A stretch of DNA of 64,000 nucleotides. Source: Paludibacteraceae bacterium. GTDB lineage: Bacteria > Bacteroidota > Bacteroidia > Bacteroidales > Paludibacteraceae. The notes beneath the pieces are model-generated. The model saw only the letters and a list, made by a program, of their open reading frames with translations. It did no database searches and was not told the DNA's origin. Below, in pieces: positions 44,517 through 53,329 of this stretch. Position 1 is the stretch's first letter; every line of letters starts with the position of its first letter. The stretch lies in assembly GCA_017559385.1 (NCBI GenBank), contig JAFYSK010000066.1, positions 1 through 64,000 on the forward strand, in the 5' to 3' direction. The translations under genes and the position numbers were made by a program.

Positions 44517-44578
44517 TGATTGAGCTAGTAGCACTAGTAGAACTAGTAGGGCTAGTAAGACTAGCTGAACTAGCGGAT
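44517..44578. repeat. 9-base (NN)CTAGTA tandem array
   Basis: Units GAGCTAGTA, GCACTAGTA, GAACTAGTA, GGGCTAGTA, AGACTAGCT and GAACTAGCG follow without a break and run into the end of the flavodoxin-like gene. Similar arrays lie at 1657-1695, 37217-37260, 44027-44070 and 55141-55203. Confidence 0.8.
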
Positions 44579-45187
44579 AAAGCTAGTTTTGAGTTTGGGT
44601 TCTTCACTAACAGGCAACGCCTCTTGGTTCAAGCCACGAAGCATCCACACCATATTACGGGCTAGGGTGCGCATGGTCTGTAGGCCCTCAAGATCACCTA
44701 ACGCTTCGCCTATAGCGGCACCGTGCACACTATTCCAGTACTGCGACGGAACGACAGGCATATTATTGATAGTGAAGTACTTATTGAGTCGATCAAAAGT
44801 AGCACTAGCACCACCACGGCGGCATACAGCCACGGCAGCAGCGGGCTTGTAAGCCAGCTTGGCACCACAGGAATAGAACAGACGATCGAGCAAGGCACAG
44901 AGGCTGCCATTAGGGCCTGCGTAATAAACAGGCGAACCTACCACCAAGCCATCGATACCCTCATCGAGGATTTGACGGAGTTGATCGTATAAAGGATCGG
45001 AGAAAGCACAATGGGTATTGTTCTTACGACAAGCACCACATGCCACACAACCGCGAACAGCTTGGGTTCCGATATGAATAATCTGCGTTTCCACACCCGC
45101 CTCGTTGAGGGTGTTAGCCACCTCGGAAAGGGCAATAAAGGTGTTACCTTTAGCACGAGGACTACCGTTGATGAGAAGAACTTTCAT
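44570..45187 (-). CDS. Flavodoxin-like NAD(P)H-dependent reductase
   Basis: A 205-residue flavoprotein of the NADPH-dependent FMN reductase type. It has the FMN-binding INGSPRAKGNTFIAL at the start, CVACGACRKNNTHC (possible Fe-S or redox cysteines, typical of the multimeric flavodoxin family), and VVGSPVYYAGPNGSLCALLDRLFY. The electron acceptor is unknown. A -7 box TACCTTTG (45332-45339, minus strand) lies upstream, divergent from the tex promoter. Confidence 0.88.
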   Translation of the reverse strand: MKVLLINGSPRAKGNTFIALSEVANTLNEAGVETQIIHIGTQAVRGCVACGACRKNNTHCAFSDPLYDQLRQILDEGIDGLVVGSPVYYAGPNGSLCALLDRLFYSCGAKLAYKPAAAVAVCRRGGASATFDRLNKYFTINNMPVVPSQYWNSVHGAAIGEALGDLEGLQTMRTLARNMVWMLRGLNQEALPVSEEPKLKTSFIR

Positions 45188-45331
45188 ATGATTCGTTTAA
45201 TCCAAAAATTATACAAAATTATTAAAAATTATCCAAAATTTCTAGGGTTATAGTTAACAACAATATCAACAATTAAAATCAACAATATTGACAATTTTAT
45301 TACCTAAAAAGCAGAATATTGCATTTGATTG

Positions 45332-45339
45332 CAAAGGTA
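45332..45339 (-). promoter_or_regulatory. -7 box for the flavodoxin-like gene
   Basis: TACCTTTG on the minus strand fits TAnnTTTG. It is back to back with the tex promoter. Confidence 0.5.
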
Positions 45340-45400
45340 CGCAAAAAACGGGACATATGCAAGTAAATTTACTTGAAAGTAAACTTTTTGACAAAAATCC

Positions 45401-45435
45401 TTGCATATATGCAAAATTTTCACTACTTTTGCACC
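45401..45435 (+). promoter_or_regulatory. Promoter of tex, apparently leaderless
   Basis: TTG (45401-45403), 20 bases, then TACTTTTG (45424-45431), matching the Bacteroidota -33/-7 arrangement. Transcription would begin near 45436, which is the GTG where the family homology starts. Confidence 0.5.
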
Positions 45436-47589
45436 GTGGAATATTTTGGATTAATATCATCTAAACTAAATATCGCTGTCAAACAAGTGGCAGCGACCGT
45501 GGCATTGCTCAATGAGAATGCTACGATACCGTTTATTGCGCGTTATCGCAAGGAGAAAACGGGCAGTCTAGACGAGGTACAGATAGCCGCTATTGCGGAG
45601 GAGTATCATCGTTGTCTAGAGATAGATGATAGAAAATCCACGATCCTGAAGACCATAGAGGAGCAGGGTAAGTTGACTGACGAGTTGCGCATGCGCATTG
45701 AGCAGTGTTGGGATGCCACAGAGCTAGAGGACATCTACCTACCCTACAAGCCTCACCGCAAGACCCGCGCCGATGTGGCTAGGGAGCAAGGACACGAGCC
45801 ATTGGCTCAGGCGCTGTTTGCACAGAGGAGAGAAGGCGATGAGGCGATGAGGCGAATAGGCGAGAAGTTGAAGGCGAAAGGTGAGGAGGCAAAGAAAGCC
45901 GAAGAGGCTCTGCAAGGCGCACGAGATATCATGGCCGAGTGGATCAGTCAGGATGAGCAAGCCCGAAACGGTATGCGCCGTGAGTTCAGCTATAGCGCGA
46001 TGATCACCACCAAGGTGGTTAAAGGCAAGGCTGATGAGGCAGAAGCACAGAAATACAAAGACTATTTTGCCATCAACGAGCCATTGCGTCGTATATCCTC
46101 GCACCGACTACTAGCTATTCGTCGTGCAGAAGCCGAAGGATATATTCGCGTATATATATCGCCAGATAGCGAGAAGGCTTTGGATAAGTTGGCACGACTA
46201 TTCTTGAAGAACAACAGCGATGCGGCCTATCAGGTGGAGCTAGCGATGGAGGATAGCTACAAGCGACTATTGAAACCCGCCATAGAAACAGAGGCAGCTG
46301 CTGCTAGCAAGGAGAAAGCTGATACGGAGGCCATACGGGTGTTTGCCGACAACTTGAGACAGCTATTGTTGGAGTCACCATTGGGACAGAAGCGTGTATT
46401 GGCAGTAGATCCAGGATTCCGTACAGGATGCAAAGTAGTGGTATTATCCGCACAAGGAGATCTGTTGCATCACACGGTAGTGATGCTCAACAATAAGCAA
46501 TCGATAGAGACACTGCAACGATTGGTGCATCAATATCAGATTGAGGCCATAGCGATAGGTAATGGTACCGCTTCGCGTGAGGCAGAACAGATGGTGAGAG
46601 TAGCACTAGGCGATAAGGCGAGAGGCGATGAGGCGATAAGGCGAGAGGTGCAAGTGTTTGTAGTGAGTGAGAGCGGAGCGTCGGTATATTCGGCTAGTAA
46701 GATAGCCCGCGAGGAGTTCCCCAACGAGGACGTGACCGTGCGTGGTGCGGTGTCGATAGGCAGACGACTGATGGATCCGCTGGCGGAGTTGGTGAAGATA
46801 GATCCTAAGTCGATAGGCGTGGGACAATACCAACATGACGTGAACCAGACCAGGCTAGCCGAGAGTCTGCAGCAGACCGTGGAGAGCGTAGTGAACCACG
46901 TAGGAGTGGATGTGAATACCGCCAGCAAGCATATATTGACCTATATCTCGGGTCTGGGCCCTACCCTGGCGCAGAACATCGTCAATTATAGAAGCGAGAA
47001 TGGTCCGTTCAAGAGTCGCAAAGAGCTGCTAAAGGTGCCTAAGATGGGCGCTAAGACCTATGAACAAGCGGCAGGATTCTTGCGCGTAACCAACTCAGAC
47101 ATGCCACTAGACAACTCGGCAGTACACCCAGAGAGTTACGCTATCGTGGAACGTATGGCCAAGGATATGGGTTGTAAGGTGAGCGATTTGATGAGCGAGA
47201 AGAGTCTGCGCGAGAAGATTGATCTGAAGAAATACGTGACTGAGCAAGTAGGTATGCCTACGCTGAAGGACATCATGCAGGAGCTAGAGAAACCTAGTCG
47301 TGATCCTAGAGAGCAGATCGAGGAGTGGCATTTTGACGAGTCGGTACACACGATAGACGACTTGCAAGTGGGAATGGTACTACCAGGCATCATCACCAAT
47401 ATCAGCAATTTTGGAGCCTTCTGCGATGTTGGCGTGCACAAAGACGGACTGATACATATATCCGAGATGGCCAATAGACGCATCAGTAACCCCAATGAGG
47501 TAGTGAGTTTGCATCAACACGTGCGCGTACGCGTGGTAGATATAGATAGAGCGAGGGGCAGGATACAGCTGTCGTTGAAAAGAGTTTAG
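45436..47589 (+). CDS. tex: Tex family RNA-binding transcription accessory protein
   Basis: Tex binds nucleic acid and is linked to transcription and stress survival. The GTG at 45436 (VEYFGLISSKLNIAVKQVAA) fits the family start; the longer frame from 45373 would begin inside the promoter. Features are the N-terminal IPFIARYRKEKTGSLDE, the YqgF-like VLAVDPGFRTGCKVVVL, the helix-hairpin-helix FKSRKELLKVPKMGAKTYEQ and a C-terminal S1 domain (VGMVLPGIITNISNFGAF ... LSLKRV). Two in-frame GGCGA repeat insertions are visible: at 45830-45890 (GDEAMRRIGEKLKAKGEEA) and 46608-46650 (GDKARGDEAIRR), both at places where relatives have shorter loops. Confidence 0.93.
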   Translation: MEYFGLISSKLNIAVKQVAATVALLNENATIPFIARYRKEKTGSLDEVQIAAIAEEYHRCLEIDDRKSTILKTIEEQGKLTDELRMRIEQCWDATELEDIYLPYKPHRKTRADVAREQGHEPLAQALFAQRREGDEAMRRIGEKLKAKGEEAKKAEEALQGARDIMAEWISQDEQARNGMRREFSYSAMITTKVVKGKADEAEAQKYKDYFAINEPLRRISSHRLLAIRRAEAEGYIRVYISPDSEKALDKLARLFLKNNSDAAYQVELAMEDSYKRLLKPAIETEAAAASKEKADTEAIRVFADNLRQLLLESPLGQKRVLAVDPGFRTGCKVVVLSAQGDLLHHTVVMLNNKQSIETLQRLVHQYQIEAIAIGNGTASREAEQMVRVALGDKARGDEAIRREVQVFVVSESGASVYSASKIAREEFPNEDVTVRGAVSIGRRLMDPLAELVKIDPKSIGVGQYQHDVNQTRLAESLQQTVESVVNHVGVDVNTASKHILTYISGLGPTLAQNIVNYRSENGPFKSRKELLKVPKMGAKTYEQAAGFLRVTNSDMPLDNSAVHPESYAIVERMAKDMGCKVSDLMSEKSLREKIDLKKYVTEQVGMPTLKDIMQELEKPSRDPREQIEEWHFDESVHTIDDLQVGMVLPGIITNISNFGAFCDVGVHKDGLIHISEMANRRISNPNEVVSLHQHVRVRVVDIDRARGRIQLSLKRV

Positions 47590-47625
47590 TGTTTAGAGTA
47601 GAAGATAATTAAAAACAAAGAATAT

Positions 47626-48102
47626 ATGAAAAAGATTTTAATGATGGCAATGATGGTAGTAGCTGCCGTAGCATTGCACGCACAAGTACCTAATGTACAA
47701 TTGAAGAACATCAATGGTAAAACAGTTCAAACAGCAAGCATCGCTAATAACGGTGGCAAGCCTGTGATCATCTCCTTCTGGGCAACCTGGTGCAAACCAT
47801 GCTTGCGCGAGTTGAAAGCAATCCACGAGGTATATGCTGATTGGCAAGACGAGACTGGCGTGAAAATGTATATCGTAAGCATCGACCAAGCACAAGATGC
47901 CAACAAAGTGAAACCATTGGTAGATGGTTTTGGATGGGAATACGAGGTATTGCTAGACCCTAACGGAGACTTCAAACGTGCAATGAACGTACAGAACGTA
48001 CCTCATGTGTTTGTCATCAATGGCAAAGGCAAGATCGTTTATAACCACGCTGGTTATGTAGACGGCGGCGAAGAGGATATCCGCGAGGCATTGGAGAAGT
48101 AA
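47626..48102 (+). CDS. Periplasmic thioredoxin-like protein (TlpA/ResA type)
   Basis: A 158-residue protein with a signal peptide (MKKILMMAMMVVAAVALHAQ) and a thioredoxin fold with active site FWATWCKPCLRE (C56, C59) and the cis-Pro loop NVPHVFVI. It should reduce or transfer disulfides in the periplasm. It opens a plus-strand run of envelope genes that includes several Omp28-type proteins also carrying C-x2-C. Confidence 0.9.
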   Translation: MKKILMMAMMVVAAVALHAQVPNVQLKNINGKTVQTASIANNGGKPVIISFWATWCKPCLRELKAIHEVYADWQDETGVKMYIVSIDQAQDANKVKPLVDGFGWEYEVLLDPNGDFKRAMNVQNVPHVFVINGKGKIVYNHAGYVDGGEEDIREALEK

Positions 48103-48238
48103 TCCAATACCCTTATAATACCGAGTCTCTTACGAGTTCTTATCTCACTTCTTATTTCGCATTCGCTCAAATGATTATTTCGTTCAAACGATTATTGCAT
48201 AACGGGTTTATATCAAAGGTAAACAGAAAAAACATAAG

Positions 48239-49927
48239 ATGAAAATTAAGAAATACATACTCATCCTAGCTCTTATCCCTACTCTACTTTGGGCACAGGA
48301 TACGGTGATAGTGGTAGGTGGCATTCAGCACGAAGGTCTCTTCCCTACCGACATGAGCGAAGTGCCGCAACAACCTGATTGGGCAAAGATCACTCACCTG
48401 AGCAACACCTATCTGGATTTGGGTGTACGCTGGGAGCGTAATAGAGCCGATGAACAGTTCAGAGGTTTGGAGGTAGTGACCCGTGCCGAGCTGACCGAGT
48501 GGCCATTGCCAGGTTATGATGCAGATCCTAGTTTCAAAGGTCACGGCATCAGTCACTTGCATGTGGGTGCTAACTTCAGTTGGGGTAAGATCACCATAGG
48601 TGATGTGTATGGCCAGTTTGGTAGCGGAATGGTACTACGTTTGTACGAAGATCGTGCATTGGGCGTGGACAACGCCTTGCGTGGTGGAAAAATAGAAGCT
48701 ACTCCATACAAGGGTATTTATATCGAGGCCTTGGGCGGTAAGCAACGTCGCAACTGGAACTGCTACGACGATGGTGCATGGGGCTGGAACTACAAGCAAG
48801 ACGCTGTGCTGGGCGCTAATCTAGAATTGGGTTTGCATGAGTGGATACCTAAGTTGCAAGAAACAGGCGCCAACATCACCATCGGCGGAAGCTATGTGAG
48901 TAAGTATCAAAAGGAAGATACCATCATCTTTAACACCGTTATCCAACCTGAGGGTAAGTACGACTATTACTACAACTTGCCAGAATGGGTAGGTGCAGGT
49001 AGCGTACGTGCTCAGTTGCAAATGAAAGGCTGGAATGCTTTGGTAGAGTATGCCTATAAGGCCAACGATCCAACCGTTGTGAACAAATACAACTATGACC
49101 CTGGACAAGCACTATTGATGTCGCTTAGTTACTCACAAAAGGGACTCGCCATCATTGCACAAGCTAAGCGTTCGGAAAATATGTCATTCCGTTCGGATAG
49201 ACAAGCCAATCTGATGGCAGGTACCATCAACCATATGACGCCATTTGCCAATCAGCACACTTATATGCTAACTTCGCTTTATCCATATGGCACTCAGGCT
49301 ACTGCTAGCGAGTGGGCTTTCCAAGGCGAGATTCGCTATACATGGAAGCGCGGCACGAAGATGGGTGGTAAATATGGCACAACATTGAAGCTCAACGCAT
49401 CCCATATCCGTGGTACTGCTGACAAATGGTTCGGTATGAGCAAAGTTCCATATTATACCGATGTCAACCTAGAACTCAATAAGAAACTCACCAAGCAATG
49501 GACCATCGGCGCCATGGCTATGTATCAAACTTACAACAAACAAGTCATTGAGGGACACGGCGACTTGATCCGTGCTGGCATAGGAGTTGTAGAGGCTAAG
49601 TATGCGCTGAACAAGAAAGTACAAATGCGTGGTGAAGTGCAATATATGTACACCAAGCAAGACGAAGGTCAGTGGGTGGCAGCATTGTATGAACTGAGTT
49701 TATGGCGCCAATTGGTGATTTCTGGCCAATGGATGTATAATATAGGTTACGCGCACGAGGCAACCAACGAGCATTACTACACCGTGGCAGCCACCTATAC
49801 ACATGGTGCACATCGCGTGATGGCAGGATATACCAAGACGCGCGAGGGATTCAACTGTTCGGGCGGTGTATGCCGCTATGTGCCAAAACAAGAGGGAGTG
49901 AGTTTGACGTATAACTTTACGTGGTAA
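48239..49927 (+). CDS. Outer-membrane barrel-like protein (DUF6029 type)
   Basis: A 562-residue protein with a signal peptide (ending LLWAQ) and long amphipathic beta-strand texture: alternating aromatic and charged residues, HLHVGANFSWGKITIGDVYGQFGSGM and LRLYEDRALGVDNALRGGKIE. The C-terminus ends in YNFTW, an aromatic end as expected for outer-membrane barrels. I associate it with DUF6029, a Bacteroidota family of unknown role usually found beside Omp28-type lipoproteins, which fits here. Confidence 0.75.
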   Translation: MKIKKYILILALIPTLLWAQDTVIVVGGIQHEGLFPTDMSEVPQQPDWAKITHLSNTYLDLGVRWERNRADEQFRGLEVVTRAELTEWPLPGYDADPSFKGHGISHLHVGANFSWGKITIGDVYGQFGSGMVLRLYEDRALGVDNALRGGKIEATPYKGIYIEALGGKQRRNWNCYDDGAWGWNYKQDAVLGANLELGLHEWIPKLQETGANITIGGSYVSKYQKEDTIIFNTVIQPEGKYDYYYNLPEWVGAGSVRAQLQMKGWNALVEYAYKANDPTVVNKYNYDPGQALLMSLSYSQKGLAIIAQAKRSENMSFRSDRQANLMAGTINHMTPFANQHTYMLTSLYPYGTQATASEWAFQGEIRYTWKRGTKMGGKYGTTLKLNASHIRGTADKWFGMSKVPYYTDVNLELNKKLTKQWTIGAMAMYQTYNKQVIEGHGDLIRAGIGVVEAKYALNKKVQMRGEVQYMYTKQDEGQWVAALYELSLWRQLVISGQWMYNIGYAHEATNEHYYTVAATYTHGAHRVMAGYTKTREGFNCSGGVCRYVPKQEGVSLTYNFTW

Positions 49928-49935
49928 TAAATAGA

Positions 49936-50012
49936 TCGCTAGCGCTGTAGATCGCACATAAAGTGCTGAAGATCGCTGACGCTGTAGATCGGCCTTCGGC
50001 CTGTAGATAAAA
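49936..50012. repeat. Micro-palindrome array with TGTAGATC spacers
   Basis: Four units: GC-tagc-GC, GCAC-ataaa-GTGC, GC-tgac-GC and GGCC-ttc-GGCC, each separated by TGTAGATC or TGAAGATC. It sits in the 97-base gap before the Omp28-type gene. Confidence 0.85.
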
Positions 50013-50024
50013 AGAGAAAAGAAA

Positions 50025-50849
50025 ATGAAGATAAATTGGAAATATATAACGATGGTGTTGGCAGTAGGACTGCTGGCGGCATGTGAGGTGATTGGACCTG
50101 GAGATAGAAATAAAGTGATCTTTACTCCTACTGATCCTAGTGCGGTAAAACGTACATCGTTACTTATAGAATATTCTGGTTGGCAATGTGTGAACTGCCC
50201 TACTGCAGCGGAAGAGGCACATCGTCTGAAAGAATTGTACGGAGAAGAGTTGGTGGTCGTAGTGATGCACCCAGAGAGCAATCCTAACACACGCCACAAC
50301 AACAAACCTGCGCTAAACTATACATGCCCTGAGGCAGATAGTATCTATATCATGATGGGCGGCACGAATACCACTCCATTTCCTACAGGTAATGTAAACA
50401 TGGTAAAAGATGCAACCTCTGGATACTTCAACGACTATGATAAGTGGGGAACATTGATTAGCCAAGCCTATGCTGCTCCAAAGCCTATGCTGCTGAAGGC
50501 AGAGGCAACTGCGATTGATACCAATATCGTCTTCGTAGTAGTGGACATCACTAATCTAGACACTCAAGCTGTTGACGCTACTCTACAAGTGTGGCTCACT
50601 GAGGACTCCGTAATAGGTAGCCAAAAGAAACCAGAAGGTACCGATAAGAATTACGCACACAACCATCTGATGCGTGCCAGCATCTCGCCTCTATGGGGAG
50701 AGACATTACCTATAGAAGCCCATATGACCCAACAAGTAGTGTACGAATATACCCTACCCGAGAAAGTAAAGAAAGAGAACTGCAATATCGTAGCACTTGT
50801 GAGTGTGAATAGCGAAGTGGTACAAGCCACAGAAGCTAAAATCAACTGA
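50025..50849 (+). CDS. Omp28-type outer-membrane lipoprotein
   Basis: A 274-residue lipoprotein with lipobox LLAAC (C20). It has a thioredoxin-like front part with SGWQCVNCPTAAEEAHRL (C55, C58) and a C-terminal beta-sandwich region with EYTLPEKVKKENCNIVALVS. Omp28 is an outer-membrane lipoprotein described in Porphyromonas. The CxxC may be used with the periplasmic thioredoxin-like protein at 47626. It lacks the Ig-like domains of the later two paralogues. Confidence 0.88.
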   Translation: MKINWKYITMVLAVGLLAACEVIGPGDRNKVIFTPTDPSAVKRTSLLIEYSGWQCVNCPTAAEEAHRLKELYGEELVVVVMHPESNPNTRHNNKPALNYTCPEADSIYIMMGGTNTTPFPTGNVNMVKDATSGYFNDYDKWGTLISQAYAAPKPMLLKAEATAIDTNIVFVVVDITNLDTQAVDATLQVWLTEDSVIGSQKKPEGTDKNYAHNHLMRASISPLWGETLPIEAHMTQQVVYEYTLPEKVKKENCNIVALVSVNSEVVQATEAKIN

Positions 50850-50875
50850 AATAATAACTAAAAAAATACACAGGT

Positions 50876-51481
50876 ATGAAGAAAATTTTAACAACCATTT
50901 TTGTGCTCTGCGCTGCATTAAGTATGCAAGCAGGATTGCACCTGAACTACGAGAAATGGGTAGAGGATGAGAAGGTAGTAACCAATGTTACCGCAAACAC
51001 CACCATTACCGTAACAGAGTACGAGTGGGACGAGGACCTAGAAGAAGCCTTGATGGAGGTGAAAGGTCAGTTGTACTCGGACGAGTCACAAAACATTAAA
51101 GTAACTATCACACGTAAAAGCACTGGTTTGATTGATCAGTTCTGCGCCGCAGGTAACTGCGTACCAGGCAATGGCGGATTGAACCAAGTGTGCGAGTTTG
51201 TAGTAGGTACGATGGCTATGCAACGTAGCTGGTTTACCCACTACACTCCAATGGAGGCAGGAACTGAGGTGATCAGCTATGAGTTTAACGATGGTGTAAA
51301 CCCAAGTATCACATTGACCATCAATTATAGCTACAAGACGACTGCTGTAGAGGATGTAGAAATCAGACCAACTAGCAATGTAATATACAACCTGCTAGGA
51401 CAAAAGATGCCTACTACCGAGATCAGCGAGTTGCCAAAGGGGATCTATATCATCAATGGCAAGAAGTTTATCAAACAATAA
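50876..51481 (+). CDS. Small secreted protein with T9SS type A sorting tail
   Basis: A 201-residue protein with a signal peptide (ending MQAGLHLN) and a beta-rich middle containing CAAGNCVPG. It ends IYNLLGQKMPTTEISELPKG followed by IYIINGKKFIKQ, the classic C-terminal domain that directs proteins to the cell surface by the type IX secretion system. The middle part is not recognised. It is 26 bases after the Omp28-type gene and 20 before the next. Confidence 0.82.
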   Translation: MKKILTTIFVLCAALSMQAGLHLNYEKWVEDEKVVTNVTANTTITVTEYEWDEDLEEALMEVKGQLYSDESQNIKVTITRKSTGLIDQFCAAGNCVPGNGGLNQVCEFVVGTMAMQRSWFTHYTPMEAGTEVISYEFNDGVNPSITLTINYSYKTTAVEDVEIRPTSNVIYNLLGQKMPTTEISELPKGIYIINGKKFIKQ

Positions 51482-51501
51482 AAACTATTCATTTTTAAGG
51501 T

Positions 51502-53316
51502 ATGAAAAAGTGTATATTATTGCTATGCGTGGCAGTTACCCTATTCGGTTTGGCAGGCTGTGAGCCAGCAGTGCTGACACCAACTGTGGCTATTGAACCA
51601 GACACCGTAAACCTATTCATTGGTCAGAAAGATACACTGGAGGCTGTTATCACTCCTGAAGAAACAGTAGTTGATATCATGATATGGGAGACTAGCAATA
51701 GCAAGATTGCGGCTGTTAATACAGACGGTGTGATCTCAGCTAAATCAGAAGGTCAAGCTATCATTACCCTAACTACTGGTATTGGTACAGCACAATGTGT
51801 GGTGAATGTGGAAAGTGGTACATTAACCATCGACCAAGAGAGCACAACATGCAATGTGTTTGAGACCATTCAACTCAATGTGACCAGACCTGAGCACAAA
51901 GCAGAAGCTCGCGTAAGCTGGAAGAGCAGTAACTCTGCCGTAGCAAGCGTAGATAGCAAAGGTAATGTGACTGGTATGAGTGCCGGTGAAGCAGTCATCA
52001 CAGCATCTGTTACAGGATGTAAATCAGTACAGTGCACCGTTAAGGTAAACGATGTGCCACTAATCTACGACCGCAAACACCTGATTGAGCACTTCACTGG
52101 TGACCAATGCGGTTACTGTCCTTATGGTATGTACAGCATCGTAGATTATCTAGAGACAGCTAAGACTCCTACCATCTGGGTGAGCCACCATGCGGGTTAC
52201 AACCAAGATGAGTTTACCATTGATGAGAGCCGCAAGTTGGTTAGCGCATTGGGCGTAAGCGGCGCACCTAACATGGCTATGAACCGTAGCAAACAAGAGC
52301 CTGGTTTGATATTCCACCCTGGTTACTTGCCAGAAATCACCATAAAAGATAAAAACAAAGCTGCTGTATCTGTTAATATCAAACATTCGTATGACGCAGC
52401 TAGCCGCAAGATGGACATCACCGTAAGCGGTGAGTCTAGTTTTGCTACGGATGGCAAGTTCCTCTTGAGCGTTCTAGTGAAGGAGAACCGATTGGTAGGC
52501 AAACAAGCCGACTACTACTATGCATGGGGTGACTATATGTGGAAGGAGTTTATGCACGCACGCGTTGTTCGTGGTATGTTGACTCCAGCAATGGGCGATA
52601 CCATCGTAATGAACAACCAAGCCTACAGCAAGACCTACAGCTACACTATTCCTGCGGGATGGGTAGCGGAGAACTGCTGCGTAGTGGCTTATGTGACACC
52701 AGTAAGCAACCAACCTGTGATCAATGCTGAGCAAGTGGTATTGGTAGAAGGCACCACAGGTGGCGAAGAGTATAACCCATACGGTATCACCGAGAGCAAA
52801 GGTCCTAGCAGTAAGATTGCCTTCCAACAAGCACAAGTCAACAAGGTAGAAGGCGAGGATCTGTTGGAGGTATTGTTGATCTCAAATACTAAGGTATCTA
52901 CCGCATATGGCGATGCTCAGCCTGTGGCCACTATTTATGTACATACTGACGCTACTACACTCAGCGCAGGCACCTACCCTATCAAAGAGGACGGTTCTAT
53001 GGGTAGCATTCAAGCAGGTTATCGCATTGATGAGAAGGCATCATTTGGTGGTTCTTTGCTCGTATATGCTCACTCAGAATATCTATCAAATGGTCAAATA
53101 GCATCTACGCATATTTGGCGTATGCTAGGCGGCGAGATGGTAGTGGATGCGCAAGGCAATATCAGCCTCAACATCAAGACCTGCAGCGGCACAACAGTCA
53201 ATGGTACCTATACCGCTAGTGGTGCTAGTTTGGTAGCCAAGAAGAATCTATCTAGCCAGGTGATGATCATGAAGGATCATGGTGTAAAAGTAAACAAAGA
53301 AATACAGACTAAGTAA
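51502..53316 (+). CDS. Lipoprotein with two Ig-like (BIG2) domains and an Omp28 domain
   Basis: A 604-residue lipoprotein (lipobox LAGC, C20). Two bacterial Ig-like domains (about residues 31-103 and 107-183; SWKSSNSAVASVDSKGNVTG) are followed by an Omp28 domain with LIEHFTGDQCGYCPYGMYSI (C203, C206) and VSHHAGYNQDEF. It is probably exposed on the outer membrane. The paralogue at 53330 follows after 13 bases with the same architecture and clear similarity. Confidence 0.87.
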   Translation: MKKCILLLCVAVTLFGLAGCEPAVLTPTVAIEPDTVNLFIGQKDTLEAVITPEETVVDIMIWETSNSKIAAVNTDGVISAKSEGQAIITLTTGIGTAQCVVNVESGTLTIDQESTTCNVFETIQLNVTRPEHKAEARVSWKSSNSAVASVDSKGNVTGMSAGEAVITASVTGCKSVQCTVKVNDVPLIYDRKHLIEHFTGDQCGYCPYGMYSIVDYLETAKTPTIWVSHHAGYNQDEFTIDESRKLVSALGVSGAPNMAMNRSKQEPGLIFHPGYLPEITIKDKNKAAVSVNIKHSYDAASRKMDITVSGESSFATDGKFLLSVLVKENRLVGKQADYYYAWGDYMWKEFMHARVVRGMLTPAMGDTIVMNNQAYSKTYSYTIPAGWVAENCCVVAYVTPVSNQPVINAEQVVLVEGTTGGEEYNPYGITESKGPSSKIAFQQAQVNKVEGEDLLEVLLISNTKVSTAYGDAQPVATIYVHTDATTLSAGTYPIKEDGSMGSIQAGYRIDEKASFGGSLLVYAHSEYLSNGQIASTHIWRMLGGEMVVDAQGNISLNIKTCSGTTVNGTYTASGASLVAKKNLSSQVMIMKDHGVKVNKEIQTK

Positions 53317-53329
53317 TGATATTGTAGTT

